A stretch of 64,000 nucleotides of DNA, from positions 248,001 through 312,000 of the forward strand of contig NZ_RHHQ01000017.1 in NCBI RefSeq assembly GCF_003710825.1, given 5' to 3'. Source of the DNA: Brevibacillus fluminis (GTDB taxonomy: Bacteria > Bacillota > Bacilli > Brevibacillales > Brevibacillaceae). The position numbers and the translations under genes are program-made. The notes beneath the pieces were generated by a model. That model saw nothing but the letters and a program-made list of their open reading frames with translations. It ran no database searches and was not told where the DNA came from. Numbering within the stretch: position 1 is the stretch's first letter; every line of letters starts with the position of its first letter. Below are positions 57,717 to 64,000 of this stretch, piece by piece.

Positions 57717-59750
57717 ATGAACGAAAAAGCGTTAAAAAGCCTGGAGTACGACAAAGTGAAAGAAAGCCTTCTGGACTATGCAGTGTCTTACGCAGGGAAA
57801 CGGCATGTCGAGCAAATGAAGCCAATTGCTTCACCAAAGCTGCTGCGCAGGATGCTCGACGAAACGGATGAGGCCAAAGGGTTGCTTGAAACTGGCGTCA
57901 GCGTTCCGATTCCATCGCTCGAAGGGATCGAACACATTCTCTCGCTGCTCGGTACCGGTTACGTGTTTAGCGAAAAAGATTTTAGCCACATCCTACAATT
58001 TTTGACGAGCTGTGGGCAGCTGATGAAGTACATGTCGGCCAAAGCGAGCGTGGCACCCCATGTCAGCACCTATGCTGCCTCCATGTATCCGCTCTTGAAA
58101 ATGAAGGCAGAGATCGAACAGTGCATTCGCCATATGCAAGTCATCGATACAGCAAGCAAGGAGTTGCTCAAGGTGCGAAAACGAATCGTTGTCTTTGAAG
58201 AACGGTTGAAAGCCAAGCTCGATTCGCTGATGAGCAAATACCGCTCGATCATGCAGGAGAATGTCATCAGCACCCGCAATGGCCGCTATGTGCTTCCGAT
58301 TAAGAAAGAATACCGGAAACAAGTCGCAGGAATGGTCCTCGATGAGTCAGCTAGCGGTCAAACGGTGTACATGGAACCGACTGAGGCGAGCGCGTTCCAG
58401 TTTGAACTGAATGCTTTGCGAGCGGAAGAAGAACGAGAGGTCACAAAAGTGCTGATCCAGTTGTCTGCGCTGGTGGACGATTTTGCCCATGAGCTGCAAG
58501 TGAACGTCGACACTGTCGCCACCTACGATTTTCTTTTCGCGAAAGCAAAATATGCCTTGGCGATCGGCGGTTCCAACGTGCAAGTGAACGAGGAAGGGAA
58601 AATCTCGCTTCGCAATGCACGGCATCCTTTGCTGAAAACAAAAATGGTGCCACTGCATTTCGAAATCGGTTATCGCTATCGATCGCTAATCATTACCGGC
58701 CCGAATACGGGCGGCAAAACGCTCACGCTCAAAACGGTCGGTTTGCTGACAGCGATGGTCCAATCCGGATTGCTGGTGCCAGTGCAAGCTGGGAGCATGT
58801 TCGCACTTTTCGATAATATCGCTGTCGATATCGGCGACGGGCAAAGCATCGAGCATGCGTTGAGCACCTTTTCTGCTCATATCCATAACGTCATTGACAT
58901 CTTGAAAATTACGGATCGTTCTACATTGGTGCTGATCGATGAGATGGCTTCCGGCACCGATCCAGGAGAAGGAGTGGGGCTTTCGATCGCAATCCTGGAA
59001 GAATTGCATCGCCGGAAGGCAACGACGATCGCGACCACCCATTTCAACGAAATCAAAAATTTTGCCGCGGCGGCAGACGGCTTCGAAAATGCGCGGATGG
59101 AATTCGATGCAGACACCCTTCAGCCGTTGTACCGACTGCGAATTGGGGAAGCCGGCCAGAGCTATGCGTTTTCGATCGCGCTTAAGCTAGGGCTGCCAAC
59201 GGCTATCATCGAACGTTCGCGGGAGCTTACCGGTGGTCAGGGAACGAGTCCGAGCAGCACGGATACGAAGAACGAAAGCTTTGTGATGAGTGATCAAGCT
59301 CTTGGTGAAGAGGGAGGAACGATCAAATCCTTCAGTAAAGATGAAGACAAGGTAACGGCAGACGTAACTGTCGATACAGGAATCACGACAGATTCACCGT
59401 ATTCACAAAAGTCCGCAGGCACTGTTGCGCAACCAGAGACTTCCAGAGAAGGCAAACGCGATCGACCATTTGCCCTCGGTGATTGCGTCTACATCGCTTA
59501 TTTGGACAAAATCGGCATCGTGTACCGGGCGGAGGATTCGAAAGGCAACATCGGCGTGATCATTCAAAAACAAAAATGCACGATTCATAAAAAACGTCTT
59601 GAGCTGCGCGTCGAGAGCCAGCAGCTTTATCCGGCGAACTATGATTTTGACATCGTGTTCGATACAAAAGAAAACCGCAAAAAACGAAAGCTGATGAATC
59701 GCAAATATGTGGAGGGGCTCTCCATCGACATTTTGCCGGAAGACCAGTAA
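57717..59750 (+). CDS. MutS2-like ATPase lacking the Smr domain
   Basis: 677 residues. The MutS core is intact: helical clamp region (about 100-300) and ATPase with Walker A GPNTGGKT at 328-335, Walker B VLIDEMASGTDPGEG near 402-416, and TTHFNEIKNFA. After residue 500 comes an acidic/Ser-Thr linker, then KLGIVYR-like beta segment (YIAYLDKIGIVYRAED) and a basic end DTKENRKKRKLMNRK. The C-terminal Smr nuclease domain of true MutS2/RqcU is absent. It belongs to a separate MutS2-like group of spore formers; roles in recombination or ribosome rescue are not established. ATG follows AAAGGAG. Confidence 0.87.
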   Translation: MNEKALKSLEYDKVKESLLDYAVSYAGKRHVEQMKPIASPKLLRRMLDETDEAKGLLETGVSVPIPSLEGIEHILSLLGTGYVFSEKDFSHILQFLTSCGQLMKYMSAKASVAPHVSTYAASMYPLLKMKAEIEQCIRHMQVIDTASKELLKVRKRIVVFEERLKAKLDSLMSKYRSIMQENVISTRNGRYVLPIKKEYRKQVAGMVLDESASGQTVYMEPTEASAFQFELNALRAEEEREVTKVLIQLSALVDDFAHELQVNVDTVATYDFLFAKAKYALAIGGSNVQVNEEGKISLRNARHPLLKTKMVPLHFEIGYRYRSLIITGPNTGGKTLTLKTVGLLTAMVQSGLLVPVQAGSMFALFDNIAVDIGDGQSIEHALSTFSAHIHNVIDILKITDRSTLVLIDEMASGTDPGEGVGLSIAILEELHRRKATTIATTHFNEIKNFAAAADGFENARMEFDADTLQPLYRLRIGEAGQSYAFSIALKLGLPTAIIERSRELTGGQGTSPSSTDTKNESFVMSDQALGEEGGTIKSFSKDEDKVTADVTVDTGITTDSPYSQKSAGTVAQPETSREGKRDRPFALGDCVYIAYLDKIGIVYRAEDSKGNIGVIIQKQKCTIHKKRLELRVESQQLYPANYDFDIVFDTKENRKKRKLMNRKYVEGLSIDILPEDQ

Positions 59751-59768
59751 TGCGAAAGAGGTGAAAAG

Positions 59769-60956
59769 ATGAAACATGGAATAGAGACAGCGAGCGCGAA
59801 TGTTCGTCTGGAGGAAGGGGTTCGGGTCATCGAGCAATTTTTGCTCGCCTGCTATTTCAAGCCAGGTATATCGACCAAAGAGCTTGCCCGCTGCTTGTTC
59901 CTTCCCGTGCCGGTTGCAGCGGCAATCAAAAAAGAACTGATCAAGGCGGGAGCGCTGCGTCAAGCGGATGGCGTATTCTGCACCCCTAGAGGGAAGGGGT
60001 GGATTGAGGACGATTGGGGCTACCAAGGATTGGATGAGCGAGTCTATCGAGAGCTTTTGGACAATGAGTTGGAGACCACTTTGCTGTATCGTGAGGTTTT
60101 TCCCGAATTGAGCGATCTCTTGCAAATGCGGCCACAAGTTGACGTACAGATTGATCAGTCTCATTGCACACCACAGACGAGTTTGCGCCGAGCGGTTCTT
60201 TGTCTGCGTCAACACAGTTTGATCGGCAAAAAAATCTTGTGTATCGGTGATGACGATTTGGTCAGCATTTCAATCGGCCTCTTGCTGAAGCGGTTGTTTC
60301 CTGCCGACAGCCATGGGAAAACACACATCGAGGTTGTCGATCTTGATTTGCGTTACCTCGATCATATCAGCCAAATCGCATCTGAAAGAGCATTGCCGAT
60401 TACGTGTCATATCCACGATTTGCGAAAGCCGCTTCCCGCCAAGCTTTTGGGACGCTTTGATTGCTTTTTTACCGATCCGCCCTACACGCTGCAAGGGATG
60501 GGGCTGTTTGTTTCACGCGGGATCAGCGCTTTGAAGAAACAGTCGGGTCATCCGATTTTTCTGTCGTTCGCGCATAAATCACCCGCATTCATGCTGGCTA
60601 TGCAGCGTGAATTTGTCCAAATGGGCTTGAGCGTCACGGCAACACTACCGGGCTTTAACGAATACGTCGGAGCCGAGATGATTGCCAACCGAAGCCAAAT
60701 GCTGATCCTGCAGACGACCGAACGAACAGGACCCGCTTATATGGATGCCTTCACAAATGCTTTGTACACCGGTGAGGTCAAGAGGACGCTGCGCACATAT
60801 CGCTGCAAACGATGCAGCCGTACTCACCAAGTCGGTGTGCATTGCGATCACGCAACGATCGAGGCGCTCAAAAAACAAGGATGCCCAGGATGCGGGAGCC
60901 GTGTGTTTTTATTGGTCGAAAAAACAGAAATCGCGAGAAAGGCAGGAAACAAATAA
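59769..60956 (+). CDS. bpsA: Branched-chain polyamine synthase BpsA
   Basis: 395-residue aminopropyltransferase of the DUF43/BpsA family, which adds aminopropyl groups from decarboxylated S-adenosylmethionine to the internal nitrogen of spermidine to make N4-bis(aminopropyl)spermidine. An N-terminal winged helix (20-75: GISTKELARCLFLPVPVAAA) precedes a Rossmann domain with GDDD at 160-163, VVDLD and the catalytic DPPYT at 236-240. The C-terminus is a zinc ribbon (C346, C349, C372, C375). It follows the MutS2-like gene by 18 bases with AAAGAGGTG and is likely cotranscribed. Confidence 0.88.
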   Translation: MKHGIETASANVRLEEGVRVIEQFLLACYFKPGISTKELARCLFLPVPVAAAIKKELIKAGALRQADGVFCTPRGKGWIEDDWGYQGLDERVYRELLDNELETTLLYREVFPELSDLLQMRPQVDVQIDQSHCTPQTSLRRAVLCLRQHSLIGKKILCIGDDDLVSISIGLLLKRLFPADSHGKTHIEVVDLDLRYLDHISQIASERALPITCHIHDLRKPLPAKLLGRFDCFFTDPPYTLQGMGLFVSRGISALKKQSGHPIFLSFAHKSPAFMLAMQREFVQMGLSVTATLPGFNEYVGAEMIANRSQMLILQTTERTGPAYMDAFTNALYTGEVKRTLRTYRCKRCSRTHQVGVHCDHATIEALKKQGCPGCGSRVFLLVEKTEIARKAGNK

Positions 60957-61012
60957 CAGGAAGCCACGTCCAATAAGAGGAACGTTCCCACTACTTGACG
61001 AGGTGATCAACG

Positions 61013-61657
61013 ATGAAAGCAACGCGCACTCTACTGACTAGCACTGCAGTAACTTTGCTCGCCCTTACTTTTTCTGGCTTTAGCCATGCAGCGACCAATC
61101 CAGCACAACCGGGAGCAACCCCGGGCACACAGAACAACAACGTACCTTTCGTGCAGCCAGCTCAAACGACGCTGAAAGCCGCACAAGGGATTCACCTCAT
61201 TGTAGATGGACTGCATCTGTCGCTTGCGGGCATAGTCTTTTTCAAAAAACCGGAGGCGACCGATTATTTCGCACTGGCGAAGAACGATGCGTGGTATGCA
61301 AATGATTTGATCGTCGCTGCCCATAATGGATTTGACCTCCCGGCAGATCTGCAACCCGACCAGGTTTGGACAAAGGAAGTGTTCATCCATCAGCTGATGC
61401 TGGCCTTAGAAAAACACAGCAACTTGCCGATGATCAAAATTGCGCCAAAAGATTTCACCGATCAGGACCAAGTCGACCCGCGCTATCAAGGCACCATACA
61501 GCGTGCAATCGTGCTCGGCATTGTAACGCTTGACAATGACGGAAAGCTCCATCCGAAAGACGCGCTCACGCAAGAAGATGCGACTGCGCTCATCGGCCAT
61601 GCCGTCGATTATGCCAAAACGCATCCGGGTCCTTCGGATCAACGTCCCGCACAGTAA
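61013..61657 (+). CDS. Secreted SLH-like protein
   Basis: 214 residues. A signal peptide (LLTSTAVTLLALTFSGFSHA, cleavage after AHA-type site near 27) leads to a Pro/Gln/Asn-rich linker and about 150 residues resembling degenerate S-layer homology repeats: DAWYANDLIVAAHNGFDLPA, FTDQDQVDPRYQGTIQRAIV and LHPKDALTQEDATALIGHAV. It may attach to secondary cell-wall polymer. Starts behind GAGGTGA. Function unknown. Confidence 0.72.
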   Translation: MKATRTLLTSTAVTLLALTFSGFSHAATNPAQPGATPGTQNNNVPFVQPAQTTLKAAQGIHLIVDGLHLSLAGIVFFKKPEATDYFALAKNDAWYANDLIVAAHNGFDLPADLQPDQVWTKEVFIHQLMLALEKHSNLPMIKIAPKDFTDQDQVDPRYQGTIQRAIVLGIVTLDNDGKLHPKDALTQEDATALIGHAVDYAKTHPGPSDQRPAQ

Positions 61658-61772
61658 AAGTAAGGACAATTTGTGACTATTTTGTATGTTTTGTGACTTG
61701 ATCACCGTATCATGCTGCTATTTGTCGTATAATCGAGAGGCATACTTTCTAATGAAAGGCTGAGCCACCGCT

Positions 61773-62435
61773 ATGCGCAACGATCAGATCGAGGAAGTCA
61801 TCCAACTTTTTCCGTTCCTTTCGGCCATTTCCACGAACGATTGGAACCAGGAGGGAGTCGAAATTGTCTCGCTGCCCGTCCATTTCGTCATCCCCGAGGG
61901 CAAGCTGCTGAATCACGCGGCGCTTATTTTGGAAGGGGCAGTTCGGATGTCACGGCTTGGCACGAACGGAAGAGAAGTCACACTGTATCGGCTTACGAAT
62001 GGCGAGTGCTGCCCGTTGATGATGGCAAGCATCCTAGGGGAATCCGCCTACGAGGCATCCGCATGCATCGAGAAGCCGACCCGAGCCCTTGTGATTCCCG
62101 TGCCGCTGTTCTTCGTTTGGCTCGACACGTACAAAAGTTTTCGTCAATTTGTGTTCCAAACGTTCGCCAAGCGCCTGATCCTGATGTCCAATCTGATCGA
62201 CAGCATGAAATTCAAGTCAATCCGGACTCGCATCGCAGAGTATGTGCTCGAAAAGACAACGGACGAATGCAATGTTTTGACGATCACCCATGACCAACTA
62301 TCCATGGAGCTCGGGACGGTACGAGAAGTGATCAGTCGGACGTTAAAAGGGATGGAGAGAGAGGGCATGCTGCGTTTGGGTCGCGGCCAAATCACCCACA
62401 TCCAGCGACACCAGCTATTGACCGCAATCGAATAA
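61773..62435 (+). CDS. Crp/Fnr-family transcriptional regulator
   Basis: 220 residues. A cyclic-nucleotide-like sensory barrel (25-130: VIPEGKLLNHAALILEGAVR, GREVTLYRLTNGECCPLMMA) and a winged HTH (150-215: LTITHDQLSMELGTVREVIS, RTLKGMEREGMLRLGRGQIT). There is no N-terminal FNR cysteine cluster; the CC in GECCPL might be redox active. The target is unknown; no cognate site was identified. Terminated by a strong hairpin. Confidence 0.9.
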   Translation: MRNDQIEEVIQLFPFLSAISTNDWNQEGVEIVSLPVHFVIPEGKLLNHAALILEGAVRMSRLGTNGREVTLYRLTNGECCPLMMASILGESAYEASACIEKPTRALVIPVPLFFVWLDTYKSFRQFVFQTFAKRLILMSNLIDSMKFKSIRTRIAEYVLEKTTDECNVLTITHDQLSMELGTVREVISRTLKGMEREGMLRLGRGQITHIQRHQLLTAIE

Positions 62436-62455
62436 GGCTGAAAAAGCAAGCGTAT

Positions 62456-62484
62456 AAACCGGGGACTGGTGATCCCCGGTTTTT
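62456..62484 (+). terminator. Rho-independent terminator
   Basis: AAACCGGGGA (62456-62465) pairs with TCCCCGGTTT (62473-62482), then TTG TTT. Confidence 0.92.
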
Positions 62485-62485
62485 G

Positions 62486-62734
62486 TTTAACGCGATCGAT
62501 TCGATCCTAACACACGTCCGGGAAGGTCTCGGGGCGACGATCCTCTCCCGTACGCTACTGGAGCAGGAAAACGACGGAGAACTGGATATGATCGAGATTG
62601 ACAAACCGATTTGCTGCGAAATTGGAATCGTCGACCATAAAGACAAGTACATGGGCTCAGCAGCGCAAGCCTATATGCGCTTGTTGATGGAACATTGCGC
62701 GGCGTTTACAGGTAACCAGGAACGCAGTGCGTGA
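62486..62734 (+). pseudogene. LysR-type regulator C-terminal fragment
   Basis: The frame FNAIDSILTHVREGLGATIL, then SRTLLEQENDGELDMIEID and QAYMRLLMEHC matches the end of the effector domain of LysR regulators (V-x-x-G-L-G-x-x-x-L). The DNA-binding half is missing and the fragment begins inside the preceding terminator, so it marks a deletion joint between the crp-like gene and an old lysR gene. Confidence 0.7.
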
Positions 62735-62823
62735 TAAGCGTGACATCCAATCCACTACAAGACGAACCTGCGAGTGGAATACATGGGAAAGGGCCAAAAT
62801 GAAAGGGAAGGAGGCTGGTTGTT

Positions 62824-64000
62824 TTGAACAAAAAATTTTCTTTCTTGCTCGCGGTACTCCTGATCGGTTCTGTCATGGCCGGTTGTTTTTCCAGCGGAGG
62901 GGCAAGTACGGCACCGTCTGCTGAACAAGAAGGGCAGACAGGCAACCATTCCGCAGAAAATCACCAACCGCCTGTAAGTGAACCGAATACAAGCACTCCA
63001 CCGGTCACCCCGGACCCAGTGACAGAGCAACTAAACCGTTTGTCCCTTGAGGAAAAAATTGGTCAGTTGGTGCTGGTCGGCATGGACGGAACGACTATCG
63101 GCACACAGGCAAAAGAGATGATCGAGCAGTATCATATCGGCGGATTTATTTTTTTCAAACCGAATATCCAGAATGCCACACAAGCCGTTTCCTTGTTCAA
63201 TTCGCTAAAAGAAACGAATCGTTCTGTCAATCCCATTCCGTTGTTTCTTAGTGTGGATGAAGAGGGCGGGAGAGTCAGCAGACTCCCGAATTCGCTTGTC
63301 AAACTGCCGGCAAGTGGAACGGTCGGCAAAAAGGACAACCCTGATTTTACGCGTGGGCTTGGCCAGCTTTTGGGGAGCGAGCTGAAAGCATTCGGTCTGA
63401 ATGTAGATTTTGCCCCGGTGATGGATGTGGCAAGCAATCCGAAAAACCCGGTGATTGGCGACCGTTCGTTTGGCAGTGACCCAAATCGAGTATCTCGCCT
63501 TGGTGTTGCAGAAATGGAAGGTATTCAGGCAGAAAGCGTCATCCCCGGTATTAAGCATTTTCCTGGGCACGGTGACACCTCAGTCGACTCGCATCTAGGT
63601 TTGCCGATCGTTCAACACAATATCAAGCGGCTTCGCAGCGTTGAGCTTGTACCATTCGCCGATGCCGTACGAGCTGGCGCCGATTTGGTGATGGTGGCGC
63701 ACATTTTGTTGCCCAAGCTCGATCCTGACCATCCTTCATCGTTTTCCCAGCCGATCATCACCGGGTTGCTGCGGAAGGAACTGGGCTTTGGCGGTGTCGT
63801 GATTACGGACGACATGACGATGGGCGCGATCGCGAAGCATTACGACATCGGAGCGTCAGCCGTACAGGCTGTTCTTGCCGGCGGCAACATCGTGCTGGTC
63901 GGCCACGAGTTCGACAAGCAGGCGACAGTGCTGCATGCATTGAAACAGGCAGTACTGAACGGAAGCATGCCGATGAAAACAATTGATGAACGCGTCTATC
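62824..64000 (+). CDS. nagZ: Beta-N-acetylglucosaminidase NagZ-type lipoprotein, partial
   Basis: Glycoside hydrolase family 3 enzyme acting on muropeptides or amino sugars outside the membrane; the gene runs past the window end after 392 codons. Signal MNKKFSFLLAVLLIGSVMAG ends at lipidated C21. A Pro/Glu/Ser linker (30-65) leads to the barrel: EEKIGQLVLVGMDG, FLSVDEEGGRVSRLP, KHFPGHGDT at 244-252 with the DSH dyad D255/H257 typical of Bacillus NagZ, and nucleophile region VVITDDMTMGAI (D329/D330). TTG start behind GGAAGGAGG. Confidence 0.9.
   Translation, partial: MNKKFSFLLAVLLIGSVMAGCFSSGGASTAPSAEQEGQTGNHSAENHQPPVSEPNTSTPPVTPDPVTEQLNRLSLEEKIGQLVLVGMDGTTIGTQAKEMIEQYHIGGFIFFKPNIQNATQAVSLFNSLKETNRSVNPIPLFLSVDEEGGRVSRLPNSLVKLPASGTVGKKDNPDFTRGLGQLLGSELKAFGLNVDFAPVMDVASNPKNPVIGDRSFGSDPNRVSRLGVAEMEGIQAESVIPGIKHFPGHGDTSVDSHLGLPIVQHNIKRLRSVELVPFADAVRAGADLVMVAHILLPKLDPDHPSSFSQPIITGLLRKELGFGGVVITDDMTMGAIAKHYDIGASAVQAVLAGGNIVLVGHEFDKQATVLHALKQAVLNGSMPMKTIDERVY

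Noticed and set aside
1..64000. CRISPR arrays, tRNA/rRNA genes, prophage or integrase modules
   Set aside because: No regularly spaced repeats, tRNA cloverleaves, rRNA sequence, or phage structural or integrase genes were seen by eye; a tRNAscan or Rfam search would be decisive.

Overview
The window reads as chromosome of an endospore-forming, bacillithiol-producing Bacillota (Bacillales-type) bacterium of roughly 50% GC. The evidence is a complete tricistronic GerA-family germinant-receptor operon, a small acid-soluble-spore-protein-like gene, yojF-bshB2 (bacillithiol deacetylase), strong AGGAGG ribosome sites, many Rho-independent terminators and a CcpA-type cre box. Gene content fits the Brevibacillus/Tumebacillus/Effusibacillus neighbourhood, but the genus is my inference. 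No rRNA, tRNA, CRISPR array, phage module or intact insertion sequence was seen.

Layout. 0-5.3 kb: threonine/amino-acid module (threonine dehydrogenase, threonine aldolase, polar amino-acid ABC transporter, MarR regulator). 5.4-9.8 kb: assorted single genes (SASP-like, DUF2971, aminoglycoside-phosphotransferase-like kinase, intracellular subtilisin, GNAT). 9.8-14.1 kb: MFS exporter divergent from an SgrR-like regulator followed by DUF3626. 14.2-16.7 kb: MarR-isochorismatase pair with a three-site operator array, a broken phosphoesterase gene, and an unknown two-gene operon. 17-22.3 kb: reductive pyrimidine catabolism operon (preT-preA-dihydropyrimidinase-ureidopropionase-small protein). 22.4-26.4 kb: an ADP-ribosyltransferase-like protein, a small zinc ribbon, an NCS1 permease that probably feeds the pyrimidine pathway, and an AbrB-family membrane protein. 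26.4-28.5 kb: pseudouridine degradation (HTH-PsuK, PsuG). 28.6-36.8 kb: Fsr-like exporter with a structured leader, DUF6884, Rrf2 regulator, IDEAL-domain protein, thioredoxin, yojF-bshB2, aconitase coupled to a CBS/zinc-ribbon protein, MarR. 37.5-44.3 kb: a sigma-54 activator divergent from an E1alpha-E1beta-E2-E3 2-oxoacid dehydrogenase operon with a clear -24/-12 promoter. 44.3-53.3 kb: accessory zone with small enzymes and regulators, an IS110 remnant, a SigJ-like factor, a P450 fragment, a GC-rich foreign-looking acetyltransferase and an antibiotic-resistance-type ABC-F gene behind an attenuator. 53.4-57.1 kb: ger operon. 57.2-64 kb: gene remnant, MutS2-like protein without Smr, branched-polyamine synthase BpsA, SLH-like secreted protein, Crp/Fnr regulator, LysR fragment and a NagZ-type lipoprotein running off the edge.

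How the parts fit. The strongest functional theme is salvage and breakdown of nucleobases (uracil/thymine by the reductive route, pseudouridine by PsuK/PsuG, an NCS1 importer) beside amino-acid and branched or 2-oxo acid catabolism (threonine enzymes, 2-oxoacid dehydrogenase complex, aconitase). Most of the novelty is in the regulatory DNA: a leader-attenuator for the ABC-F gene, a nested stem leader before the exporter, inverted-repeat operators at MarR, Rrf2 and PsuK genes, tandem 33-bp repeats upstream of the sigma-54 promoter, and an unexplained stem-loop element present twice, 9 kb apart.
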